Assembly: GCF_004363245.1 (NCBI RefSeq)
Contig: NZ_SNYV01000016.1
Location: 62,001-126,000, forward strand
Reading direction: 5' to 3'
Source of the DNA: Sphingobacterium yanglingense
Lineage (GTDB): Bacteria > Bacteroidota > Bacteroidia > Sphingobacteriales > Sphingobacteriaceae
Length of the DNA stretch: 64,000 bases
The notes beneath the pieces were generated by a model, which was not told the origin of the DNA, did not search any database, and was given only the letters and a program-made list of their open reading frames with translations. Made by a program: the position numbers and the translations under genes. This document shows, in pieces, positions 25,168 through 33,742 of the stretch. Positions within the stretch are counted from its first letter, which is position 1; the number at the start of each line of letters is the position of its first letter.

Positions 25168-25803
25168 TTATTTCTTTTGTAATTCTTGTACATACATAAC
25201 TACTTTCCAACGTTCTTCTGGATTCAACTGAGACGCGTGCGACCCCATTGTATTCAAACCGTAGTAAATAGTATGATAAATCTTTCCTGCTGTAAGATCA
25301 GCCATCAAACCTCCTCGTGAAGAGTTAGCACCAGACGACTGTGCGTACGATGGAGGAGGAGGGAAATTTTCTAACTTCCTTGTACCTCTTGAGTCAGTAA
25401 CCTGACGATCCTTCGTAATAGAACCATCACCTTTACCTTCTTTACCGTGACATACTGCACAGTTAGCAATAAATAAATGCTCACCTGCCGCTAGATTCTC
25501 TTTTGTCACAGGAAGAGGGTTAGTTACCTCAGCACCTGCACGGGTATAGTCCTCAACAGTATTTTTAAAATCAGCTCCGAAACGCTCAAAACCAATAGGA
25601 TCTGTTCCTGCAGGAGGCGTTTGGGCTGTTTGTTTATTCTTAAAATTATTATTTGGTTGATCTGGATTGTAAGCAATCGGATCATACATATTACGCGAAA
25701 ATTCTAATCCCGTGCTACGTGTTGTGCCATCACCACAAGCAGTAGTTACTGCAGCGAAAGCTACCGCCGCACATACAGCGCCAAGAAAATTCTTCTTATT
25801 CAT
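25168..25803 (-). CDS. actE: Alternative complex III subunit ActE, monoheme cytochrome c lipoprotein
   Basis: A protein of about 211 residues with a lipoprotein signal peptide (NKKNFLGAVCAAVAFAAVTTAC) and one heme c site, CAVCHGKEGKGDG, near residue 120. A candidate distal Met lies in YYGLNTMGSHAS. ActE passes electrons from the complex towards the oxidase on the periplasmic side. The frame is open to 25824, but the ATG at 25803 gives the proper signal peptide; with it the gene overlaps actD by 8 nt, suggesting coupled translation. Confidence 0.92.
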   Translation of the reverse strand: MNKKNFLGAVCAAVAFAAVTTACGDGTTRSTGLEFSRNMYDPIAYNPDQPNNNFKNKQTAQTPPAGTDPIGFERFGADFKNTVEDYTRAGAEVTNPLPVTKENLAAGEHLFIANCAVCHGKEGKGDGSITKDRQVTDSRGTRKLENFPPPPSYAQSSGANSSRGGLMADLTAGKIYHTIYYGLNTMGSHASQLNPEERWKVVMYVQELQKK

Positions 25804-26332
25804 AACTAACATATTTTCTTTCATTGTATTTAACTTCTACTGCTCCTGCTTCCTTCAACAAACTATCGATCAACTCGTGATTTGAATTATCACGCGCATC
25901 GATAGCGATGATAAAACGATCATCTGTCGCTCTCAAATCCATAACGCGTGGTGCGCGTCCTGGAAATAAATGATTACGGAAGAAGAAAGTCGCTACCATA
26001 CCCAATGCACATAGTAAAATCGTAACCTCGAATGATACCGGCACAAAGTTAGGTAATGGCATAGAAGGCTTACCACCAATATTCATTGGCCAGTCATAAG
26101 ACATCGTGAAATACAACAAACTAAATCCTAATATCAATCCCAAACCTCCAAAACAAAAAGCTGCGATAGGTAAGCGTGAAGGCTTAACCCCTAGTTTAGC
26201 TTCAATACCGTGAATAGGCATTGGAGTAAAACAATCGTATATGCTAATGTTATTTGCTTGCAATCTGTCAATCCCGTCCATCATTTCGTCAGGATCCGCA
26301 AAACTTCCTAATATATATTTTGTATTGCTCAT
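25796..26332 (-). CDS. actD: Alternative complex III subunit ActD (DUF3341)
   Basis: A 178-residue protein with a soluble N-terminal part (YILGSFADPDEMMDGIDRLQ), two membrane segments (about residues 58-80 and 97-122) separated by NIGGKPSMPLPNFVPVSFE, and a C-terminal DRFIIAIDARDNSN domain. This is the DUF3341 pattern of ActD, a structural subunit of alternative complex III. It lies 5 nt after actC and overlaps actE by 8 nt. Confidence 0.93.
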   Translation of the reverse strand: MSNTKYILGSFADPDEMMDGIDRLQANNISIYDCFTPMPIHGIEAKLGVKPSRLPIAAFCFGGLGLILGFSLLYFTMSYDWPMNIGGKPSMPLPNFVPVSFEVTILLCALGMVATFFFRNHLFPGRAPRVMDLRATDDRFIIAIDARDNSNHELIDSLLKEAGAVEVKYNERKYVSYE

Positions 26333-26337
26333 TGCTA

Positions 26338-27819
26338 CTATTTTTTACGTAATGCGTTAATTTCCTCCTCTGTTACAGAGTCATATTTCTCCAATGAATT
26401 TCTAAAGAATTCAACCTGATCCTCAGGGAAAGCTCCTTCTTGAACAAGCTTCGTTTTGTGTTGTAAACTAGAGCTCTTCAACAATAACTTCACTTCGGCT
26501 ATCGCTATACCTGGTAAGAAACGCAAGAATAATAAGAACAAAGTAAAGAACAAACCGATAGATCCTACAAAGATACCGACATCGACCCAAGTTGGGTAGA
26601 ACATCGCCCATGATGATGGTAAATAATCGCGGTGCAATGAAGTAACGATAATTACGAAACGCTCAAACCACATACCGATATTTACGATGATGGATAGAAT
26701 CCAAGAGATAGGAATACTTGTACGGATCTTTTTGAACCAGAACAACTGTGGAGAAATAACGTTACACGTCATCATCGCCCAATATGCCCAAGCGTAAGGT
26801 CCAGCGATACGATTTGCAAATGCATACATCTCATACTCAGAACCTGAATACCAAGCGATAAACAACTCTGTTAAGTAAGCAACCCCGACGATAGATCCCG
26901 TTACCATGATAATCTTGTTCATTGCTTCGATGTGGAACATCGTGATGTAATGCTCAAAGTTCATGACCTTACGAAGGATCAATAATAATGTCTGTACCAT
27001 CGCAAACCCAGAGAAAATCGCTCCCGCTACGAAGTAAGGAGGGAAAATCGTCGTGTGCCATCCTGGAATAACAGACGTTGCAAAGTCCATAGATACAATC
27101 GTGTGTACAGAAAGTACAAGTGGAGTCGAGATACCCGCTAAGATTAACGAAACAATCTCGAAACGTTGCCATGATTTTACTGAACCGTTCCATCCGAAAG
27201 AAAGGATAGAGTAAACTTTCTTTCTCAATCCATGTGCACGGTCACGTACCGATGCGATATCAGGTAACAAACCACAGTACCAGAATACTAAAGATACCGT
27301 AAAGTACGTTGAAATCGCGAAGGCATCCCATACCAATGGCGAGTTAAAGTTAACCCATAGCGATCCGAACTGGTTTGGCAATGGGAAAATCCAGTATGCT
27401 AACCAAGGACGGCCCATATGCGCTACAACATAAGTTGCGGCACAGATAACGGCGAAAATTGTCATCGCCTCTGCTGAGCGGTTAATGGAGTTCCGCCAGT
27501 TTTGACGGAAAATTAATAATACCGCTGAAATCAGCGTTCCGGCGTGCCCGATACCTACCCACCACACAAAGTCGGTAATATCCCAAGCCCAACCTACAGT
27601 TTTATTTAGACCCCAAGCACCGATACCCGTCCAAAACGTGTATCCAACACTTATGACCCATAACATAGCTCCACACACGGCTACGATAAATCCTATCCAC
27701 CAAGCTTTGTTTGGCTTATTTTCAACCGGCAATAGGATATCATCAGTCACTTGTGCGTAAGTGATGCCCTTACCGGTCATTAATGGTTCTCTTAATATTG
27801 ATTCGTTATGCGATGACAT
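26338..27819 (-). CDS. actC: Alternative complex III subunit ActC (NrfD/PsrC-type quinol-binding membrane protein)
   Basis: A 493-residue protein of the polysulphide reductase NrfD family with about ten membrane segments. Conserved blocks include ITDFVWWVGIGHAGTLISAV, HMGRPWLAYWIFPLPNQFGS, LWVNFNSPLVWDAFAIST and GWHTTIFPPYFVAGAIFSG, with HTIVSMDFA before the last. These form the menaquinol site and proton channel in known ActC structures. It lies 29 nt after actB. The C-terminal 60 residues are a charged cytoplasmic tail. Confidence 0.95.
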   Translation of the reverse strand: MSSHNESILREPLMTGKGITYAQVTDDILLPVENKPNKAWWIGFIVAVCGAMLWVISVGYTFWTGIGAWGLNKTVGWAWDITDFVWWVGIGHAGTLISAVLLIFRQNWRNSINRSAEAMTIFAVICAATYVVAHMGRPWLAYWIFPLPNQFGSLWVNFNSPLVWDAFAISTYFTVSLVFWYCGLLPDIASVRDRAHGLRKKVYSILSFGWNGSVKSWQRFEIVSLILAGISTPLVLSVHTIVSMDFATSVIPGWHTTIFPPYFVAGAIFSGFAMVQTLLLILRKVMNFEHYITMFHIEAMNKIIMVTGSIVGVAYLTELFIAWYSGSEYEMYAFANRIAGPYAWAYWAMMTCNVISPQLFWFKKIRTSIPISWILSIIVNIGMWFERFVIIVTSLHRDYLPSSWAMFYPTWVDVGIFVGSIGLFFTLFLLFLRFLPGIAIAEVKLLLKSSSLQHKTKLVQEGAFPEDQVEFFRNSLEKYDSVTEEEINALRKK

Positions 27820-27848
27820 AGTTTTTTTATTTCAGATATAGAATAAAA

Positions 27849-30800
27849 TTATGCTTCAAATGTGTTTCTTACTTTAGTCATGTAACCGATGTTCGGCTGA
27901 ACATTGATTTCTTCTAATACGTAATACACACGCTCGTTGCGTAATGCTTTTGATACTTCAGATTCAGGATCGTTAGCATCACCAAAGATAATTGCGTTTG
28001 CAGAACATGCCGCTTGACAAGCCATTTTAACGTCACCATCTTTCAATTTACGATTCTCCATCTTAGCCTGCAATTTACCTGCCTGAATACGTTGGATACA
28101 CATCGAACATTTTTCCATTACCCCACGAGAACGTGTAGTAACATCTGGGTTCAACACCAACTGAGTGAACTCATTGTTCAAGTAGTTGTCAAAACGGGAA
28201 TCATTCCAGTAGTTGAACCAGTTGAAACGACGTACTTTATATGGACAGTTGTTCGCACAGTAACGTGTACCGAAACAACGGTTGTAAGCCATATGGTTAA
28301 GACCCTCCGAAGAGTGTACTGTTGCCAATACCGGACATACCGTTTCACATGGAGCGTGCTCACAGTGCTGACACAACATAGGCTGATGAACAACCGTTAC
28401 GTTTTCAAAGTCATCGATATGTGCAATTTCTTTTTCTTTAGTGTATTTAGTACCGTTATCTTCGATTGTGTAGTAACGGTCGATACGTAACCAGTGCATC
28501 TCACGACGACGACGAACCTCATCACGTCCTACAACAGGGATGTTATTCTCCACATTACACGCTACGATACACGAACCACAACCTGTACAAGCGTTCAAGT
28601 CGATAGCCATAACCCATTTGTGACCTGGTTGCTCAAACTTGTTCCACAAATCGTATGTTTTGTGCGTATCAGAGAAACGTCCAGACTCCGAATTAGGATC
28701 TTTCAAATACTTCGCAAAAGTAGTCTCACGAATAATATTACGTCCCTCGATAGTATGGTGTGTCTGTGTTTGCGCCAATTCGTAAGTACCAGAAGCCTTA
28801 GTTACTGTAGCTTTAGCAGCTAACTGTACTGTACCATTCACCAATGTAGCGAAAGGATAAGCGTTGTGACCTACATTATTACCTGCTTTACCAACATGTG
28901 TACGACCGTATCCTAAAGCGACAGAAACCGTACCCATTGCTTGTCCTGGTTGCAATACCACTGGAAGTTCAAGGCTGTAACCGTTAGCTTCAACTTTTAC
29001 TTTACCATTCTCTCCCAAACCTAATTGCTCCGCAAATTTAGGGTTAAGGGCTGCATAGTTGTCCCAAGTAACTTTAGAAACCGGATCAGGCAATTCCTGC
29101 AAATAAGCATTGTTTGCATAACGGCCATCACGCATCACTGTAGACTCGTACAATTTCAACTCAACCTCACCAGCAACTTTCTTAGCATCGGCAACGATTG
29201 CAGAAGATACTGCATTCACGTCTACATTAGCAGAATAAGCCGATCCTTGGTTTGTTCCTTTATAGATATATCCAACTTGTAGTACATCTTTCCATGACTT
29301 ACCTGTTCCTGCTAAAATAGTAGCATCCCAAGTTTGTTTCACGAAATCGTAGATACTTGTTGTCTCGCCAGCCCAAACCAACAAACTTTGTTCAGCTTGT
29401 CTTGTATTGAATACCGGGTTGATAGTCGGTTGTACAACAGTATATAAACCTTCTTTTGAAGAGGCATCACCCCATGATTCCAAATAAGTAGGAACCGGTG
29501 CGATAGCATTCAATGTAGAAGCTGTCTCCTCTGCACGATCAGCAAATGACAATGTAAAGTCTATTTTCGCAATAGCGGCTTTAACATCCTCTGCTTTAAA
29601 GTAATCGTAAACTGGGTTGCTGTTTAAGAAGAATGCAACGCCAACCTGTCCAGCTTTTGCAGCTGTCAAGAACTGTTGGAATGCGGCATCCGAACCTTGG
29701 TGTTGCTTCGAGTAATTATCTAGATCGATAATAGTACCGTAAGCGCCCAATTGCGTATTAATTGCATTAACTAACGACTGAACATTCACATCGTTCGCCC
29801 CTGCAACAACAATAGATTTACCTTTTGCAGCAACCAATTCTTTTGCGGCCAACTTGATAGCCGTTTGTGCTTTCGCATTGGTAGTACCACCAGCAACAGA
29901 CTGTCCTGTGATTTCATTGTATAATGAGATCAATACAGCACCTTCTTCCGAAGGCTTGATAGCGATACGAACGTCAGCATTTGAACCTGTCATCGAAAGA
30001 CCAGATTCGAATTGGATATGACGTGACATCTTACCGTTTTTCAACGATTTGTAGTCACGGTTTTTGATATAATCTTGTGTATGCTCTTCACCTGCTAACC
30101 AAGATCCTAAGAAATCAGCTGCAACTGAAACAACAATCTGTGCATTACCGAAATTGTAACTAGGAATTACAGCTTTGCCAAAATTGTTTTTGTTTGCTTC
30201 AACAATACCGCTATACGATATTGCATCTACTTGAATATGATTAGCAGTAGGGTATTTTGCAGACAATTTAGCGATAGATGCCAATGTCGAAGGTGAATTC
30301 ACCGTATTAGAGACAATTGTGATCTGCTTACCTGCTGCTGCTGCTTTTGTTAACGCTGCGATTACCGTAGCATCTAACTTAGACCATTCTACATCTTTAC
30401 CACCAATCTGTGGGTTCTGCAATTTGGACATATCGTACAAATCAAGAACAGAAGCCACTGTATTAGCGTCAGTACCTTGATTCAAACCAACACCATTTGG
30501 ATTTGCCTCTACAGAAATAGGACGTCCCTCACGTGTTCTAACCAAAATACTCTGTCCATTAAAAGACGAAGCATAATAGTTTGGAATACCTGGAGTAATC
30601 TCCTCTGGCTTGATTACATAAGGAACAGCCTTGTGAACCGGTGTACGGTTACATGCTGCCAATGTAACAGCGCCCAAACCAAACCCTAAAGCTTTCAAGA
30701 AATCACGACGTGGAGTTCTTGTACTTAAACCTGCTTCATTTAATACATCTTCTACAGGAATAGGCTCAGCAAACTCCCCTTTGTTGTTTTCAACAAAAGC

Positions 30801-30854
30801 AGGCGTTTGATTCAATTCTTCTAAACCCTTCCAATATTTTTTATTGCTATCCAT
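27849..30854 (-). CDS. actB: Alternative complex III subunit ActB (molybdopterin oxidoreductase-like plus FeS protein fusion)
   Basis: A 1001-residue periplasmic subunit. A twin-arginine type signal lies at residues 40-70 (TPRRDFLKALGFGLGAVTLA), unusually placed after a 40-residue leader, the TAT-variant form typical of this family. The middle part resembles molybdopterin oxidoreductases, although the family does not carry the cofactor. The C-terminal third has four cysteine clusters for iron-sulfur centres: CTGCGSCIVACNVENN, CQHCEHAPCETVCPV, the RYCANNCPYKVRRFNW block and CSMCIQ with CQAACSANAI. It relays electrons from quinol to the hemes of ActA and ActE. It lies 38 nt after actA. Confidence 0.95.
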   Translation of the reverse strand: MDSNKKYWKGLEELNQTPAFVENNKGEFAEPIPVEDVLNEAGLSTRTPRRDFLKALGFGLGAVTLAACNRTPVHKAVPYVIKPEEITPGIPNYYASSFNGQSILVRTREGRPISVEANPNGVGLNQGTDANTVASVLDLYDMSKLQNPQIGGKDVEWSKLDATVIAALTKAAAAGKQITIVSNTVNSPSTLASIAKLSAKYPTANHIQVDAISYSGIVEANKNNFGKAVIPSYNFGNAQIVVSVAADFLGSWLAGEEHTQDYIKNRDYKSLKNGKMSRHIQFESGLSMTGSNADVRIAIKPSEEGAVLISLYNEITGQSVAGGTTNAKAQTAIKLAAKELVAAKGKSIVVAGANDVNVQSLVNAINTQLGAYGTIIDLDNYSKQHQGSDAAFQQFLTAAKAGQVGVAFFLNSNPVYDYFKAEDVKAAIAKIDFTLSFADRAEETASTLNAIAPVPTYLESWGDASSKEGLYTVVQPTINPVFNTRQAEQSLLVWAGETTSIYDFVKQTWDATILAGTGKSWKDVLQVGYIYKGTNQGSAYSANVDVNAVSSAIVADAKKVAGEVELKLYESTVMRDGRYANNAYLQELPDPVSKVTWDNYAALNPKFAEQLGLGENGKVKVEANGYSLELPVVLQPGQAMGTVSVALGYGRTHVGKAGNNVGHNAYPFATLVNGTVQLAAKATVTKASGTYELAQTQTHHTIEGRNIIRETTFAKYLKDPNSESGRFSDTHKTYDLWNKFEQPGHKWVMAIDLNACTGCGSCIVACNVENNIPVVGRDEVRRRREMHWLRIDRYYTIEDNGTKYTKEKEIAHIDDFENVTVVHQPMLCQHCEHAPCETVCPVLATVHSSEGLNHMAYNRCFGTRYCANNCPYKVRRFNWFNYWNDSRFDNYLNNEFTQLVLNPDVTTRSRGVMEKCSMCIQRIQAGKLQAKMENRKLKDGDVKMACQAACSANAIIFGDANDPESEVSKALRNERVYYVLEEINVQPNIGYMTKVRNTFEA

Positions 30855-30892
30855 TTAAGCTGTATATAAGATTGCGTTTTTCGATTTAATTA

Positions 30893-32185
30893 TTAATAGT
30901 GACACTTACCACACTCAAGACCACCAATCATTGCTGCAGTCATCTTCTCACCCTTCTTCAATTTCTCATGTGCCTCGATCAACTGATCGTAGTATTTATT
31001 ATCGGCATTCACCTCTGTCGTTTTGTGACAGTCCACACACCATTTCATTGTCAATGGCGAATACTGATACACTTCTTCCATCGTCTCGATAGGACCGTGA
31101 CATGTCTGACATTCAATACCAGCAACAGAAACGTGTTGCGAGTGGTTGAAGTAAGCAAAATCCGGTAGGTTATGAATTCTAACCCACTCGATAGGACGCG
31201 GATTATCACCATATGTACGTGTATCTGGATTCCAGTCAACAGCACGGTACAATTTCAAGATCTCCGGTGAAGTTTCACCATTATAGTGATCAGACGCAGT
31301 AATCGTATTGTGACAGTTCATACACACATTCGCAGATGGAATAGACGCATTCTTAGATTTAAATGCACCACCGTGACAGTACTGACATTCAATCTGATTA
31401 ACACCAGCGTGTATTTGGTGAGAGAATTTGATTGGTTGCACTGGCTTATAACCTTGGTGTACACCAACATTCCACATCGTCTGCCATCCTAAAACAGCCA
31501 ACAGACCAACAACCATCAATGCAGCAAAACCGACAAGCTTCTTGTTTTTCAAGAACTTCTGAGCAAACTTAACTTTACCCGTCTCCTCTACCGATTCATT
31601 ACGTGCACGAGCAGCTTCTACCGCTACCTGATTATTAGCAATAACTTTTTCTAATGTTTTAGTAACACGACTCAAGATTACGATTACGCCTATCGCCAAC
31701 AAGAAGATAGCCGCCATACCAATAATCATAAAATTATTAGCATCATCAGTCGCAGCAGCACCGCCTGTCGCACCACCTTCAGCAGGTCCTGCAGCCAAAC
31801 GAGTCTCTTCTTCTTTTACGAAAGCAATGATACCTTTGATCTGATCGTCTGAAAACTGTGTAAAAGCAGGCATCGCCACTTTATTGTACTCTTCAAAGAT
31901 CTGCTTAGCCATTGGATCTCCCGAAGCAATCATTGCTCCTGAGTTTTTAATCCACTTAACTAACCACTCTTCATCATGACGTTCGGACATACCAGACAAA
32001 GCTGGACCAGTAAATTTCTTGTCAATCTTGTGACACGAACTACAGTTTGCCTTAAATAACGCAGCCCCTTCTTTTGCATCCTGCGCGTTTGATGTCGTTG
32101 TAACGGCAAATAACAATACCAAACTGATCGATATTGACTTCGCAAGTCTTCCCAATACGGATGAGATATTTCTCATATTTAGCAC
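30893..32185 (-). CDS. actA: ActA pentaheme cytochrome fused to an N-terminal monoheme cytochrome c
   Basis: A 430-residue protein with six heme c sites. The N-terminal part has a signal peptide (about 1-35), a monoheme domain with CSSCH at 48-52 and a likely axial Met in VAMPAFTQF near residue 105, and a Gly/Ala linker. Membrane segments lie near 151-171 and 217-235. The C-terminal part is the ActA pentaheme domain with CQYCH, CMNCH, CQTCH, CVDCH and CGKCH. ActA in Rhodothermus has only the pentaheme part, so the extra domain could give the complex its own electron outlet. It is the first gene of the act-cox run. Confidence 0.93.
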   Translation of the reverse strand: MLNMRNISSVLGRLAKSISISLVLLFAVTTTSNAQDAKEGAALFKANCSSCHKIDKKFTGPALSGMSERHDEEWLVKWIKNSGAMIASGDPMAKQIFEEYNKVAMPAFTQFSDDQIKGIIAFVKEEETRLAAGPAEGGATGGAAATDDANNFMIIGMAAIFLLAIGVIVILSRVTKTLEKVIANNQVAVEAARARNESVEETGKVKFAQKFLKNKKLVGFAALMVVGLLAVLGWQTMWNVGVHQGYKPVQPIKFSHQIHAGVNQIECQYCHGGAFKSKNASIPSANVCMNCHNTITASDHYNGETSPEILKLYRAVDWNPDTRTYGDNPRPIEWVRIHNLPDFAYFNHSQHVSVAGIECQTCHGPIETMEEVYQYSPLTMKWCVDCHKTTEVNADNKYYDQLIEAHEKLKKGEKMTAAMIGGLECGKCHY

Positions 32186-32260
32186 TTTATACTATTTATT
32201 TATGAATATAAAAATTACTTTACTCTATTGCTGGAGTACACAGTCCTACCAAACAATGCA

Positions 32261-32293
32261 CAAAAGTATGACTTTATAAACAATCCCTGACAA
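32261..32293 (-). promoter_or_regulatory. Promoter of the act-cox operon
   Basis: On the minus strand TTG (32293-32291), a 22-nt spacer and TACTTTTG (32268-32261) match the Bacteroidetes consensus. It lies about 76 nt upstream of the actA start. Confidence 0.65.
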
Positions 32294-32312
32294 TTTAATG
32301 ACGCAAATTGTC
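32289..32312. promoter_or_regulatory. Inverted repeat overlapping the actA -33 element
   Basis: GACAATTT (32289-32296) and AAATTGTC (32305-32312) are perfect 8-bp arms with an 8-nt spacer, a layout suited to a dimeric regulator. It covers the -33 box of the putative act promoter. Operator function is inferred. Confidence 0.45.
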
Positions 32313-32649
32313 AATTTAAAACCATTCTAAATAGATTCGATTGCTTTAATAAATGTATGCTCACGCTATTTAAAACAAACTTATGTGCATTGGGATTTTT
32401 CGTTTGAGCTTCCCATTTTAAAAAAGTGACAAGACGAACGATTTAGAATGTGGAAAATCATTTACTGGTAAAAACTAAACCTGTATATTAGTATCTGCGC
32501 TCAAAAACCACTTCCACCTAAAGCCATTTACTTTGTGTTTTTTTCAACAAGCATGACAGCAAGGTCTTTGCAAACGGGAGCCCACAACTAGAGGGATGGT
32601 AAACAAAACAACCAATGGATATACGAAGAAGAATCCGTAAAAGAACAAA

Positions 32650-33636
32650 TTAGCGAACAATGACCTCACAGGGCACGACCACCTGTACCAATCCCTTACT
32701 CTTGCCATTGATTTCATCAATCAAGATATGAACTACCTGCCGTGCGATTTCTTGAAGATTCTGTGATATTGCGCTCACAGCAGGATCTACTAAAGAAAAA
32801 AGTGCGTTCTCATCAAAAGAAACCAGCTTTTCAAGAGGCAGATTATAGCGCTTGATAGCCTTCAATCCCGAGATTGCCAAGTAATTGGTAGCGAACAATA
32901 CACCATCCAAGCGATTCTCCTGAATAAAATCTCTGATCTGCAAGATGGTTTCGTCCTCAGGCTGAGCACGGACGATCTGCGTTATCAAGACCTCTTTGTC
33001 CAACAACTCTACAGCCTCTCTATAACCATCCATTCGCCCCCGCATCTGCAATTGACTAGAATCAATAGTAACCAACCCCACTCGCGTAGATTTCTTTTCA
33101 TTCAAAAGCAAGCAGGTGCCAGCATAAGCTCCTCTATGATTTTCAGAGATCACAAAATTAGTTTCTAAATCCTCCAGATGACGATCAAACAATACGACAG
33201 GCACGTTGTTTTTTAACAACTTCTGAATCACTTCCGTTAATCCTTCGGTAGGCGCAATGATGAAACCATCGATCTGTCTATCATAAAAAAGCTGTATTAG
33301 CTCTTTCGCCCGGTTCACATCGTTATTCATACTACAATAGACGATATGGTATCCGAAATCGTAAGCAAACTTTTCAATCTGATCTGCAATGTTCGCAAAG
33401 AAAGAATTTGAAATATCCTCGACCAATAAGCCTAATGTCTTAGATTTTCCGGTACGCAAGCTCTTTGCCAGTTGGTTAGGCTTATAACCGACCTTATCAA
33501 CATAATCCAGCACCTTTTTCGTCATCGCCTCGCTTATACGCTTTTCCTTGGCCTTATCATTTAATATAAAAGACACTGTAGTAACAGAAATGCCTAAATT
33601 ATTTGCAATATCAGAGATAGAAAGTCGCTTCTTCAT
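32650..33636 (-). CDS. LacI-family transcriptional regulator
   Basis: A 328-residue regulator. The N-terminal HTH is LSISDIANNLGISVTTVSFIL with the hinge LAKSLRTGKSKTLGLLVEDISN; the rest is a periplasmic-binding-protein-like sugar-sensing domain (RQIDGFIIAPTEGLTE, GLVTIDSSQLQMRGRMDGYR, LISFDENALFS-like blocks). It is divergent from the GH92 gene with a 106-nt shared upstream region that holds a palindrome with a central CG, as in LacI operators. Control of the GH92 gene in response to a sugar is the likely role. The inducer is unknown. Confidence 0.92.
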   Translation of the reverse strand: MKKRLSISDIANNLGISVTTVSFILNDKAKEKRISEAMTKKVLDYVDKVGYKPNQLAKSLRTGKSKTLGLLVEDISNSFFANIADQIEKFAYDFGYHIVYCSMNNDVNRAKELIQLFYDRQIDGFIIAPTEGLTEVIQKLLKNNVPVVLFDRHLEDLETNFVISENHRGAYAGTCLLLNEKKSTRVGLVTIDSSQLQMRGRMDGYREAVELLDKEVLITQIVRAQPEDETILQIRDFIQENRLDGVLFATNYLAISGLKAIKRYNLPLEKLVSFDENALFSLVDPAVSAISQNLQEIARQVVHILIDEINGKSKGLVQVVVPCEVIVR

Positions 33637-33664
33637 CCGCCTAAACTACTAAAATATTACAAAA

Positions 33665-33698
33665 TTTTAGCACGGAAATATTCGAATATTTGCTAAAA
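33665..33698. promoter_or_regulatory. Candidate LacI-family operator between the regulator and the GH92 gene
   Basis: The 16-bp palindrome AAATATTCGAATATTT lies at 33676-33691 with a central CG. It is flanked by TTTTAGC (33665-33671) and GCTAAAA (33692-33698), a further inverted pair offset by 4 nt. It sits between the divergent starts. Confidence 0.6.
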
Positions 33699-33742
33699 GG
33701 TTTTATCTTCACAGAACAATAACGATATCAGACACTAAGCTT

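Larger units (their letters stand above)
32186..32649. other. Intergenic region upstream of actA, no gene seen
   Basis: 464 nt between actA and the end of the LacI gene. The actA-proximal 110 nt hold a promoter and an inverted repeat, listed separately. The rest is AT-rich with no convincing open frame, RNA or terminator for the LacI gene. Confidence 0.6.

Noticed and set aside
28014..28490. A 158-codon open frame antisense to actB
   Set aside because: It is rich in Thr and His with no family pattern and lies opposite the conserved iron-sulfur domain of ActB. It is a frame shadow.
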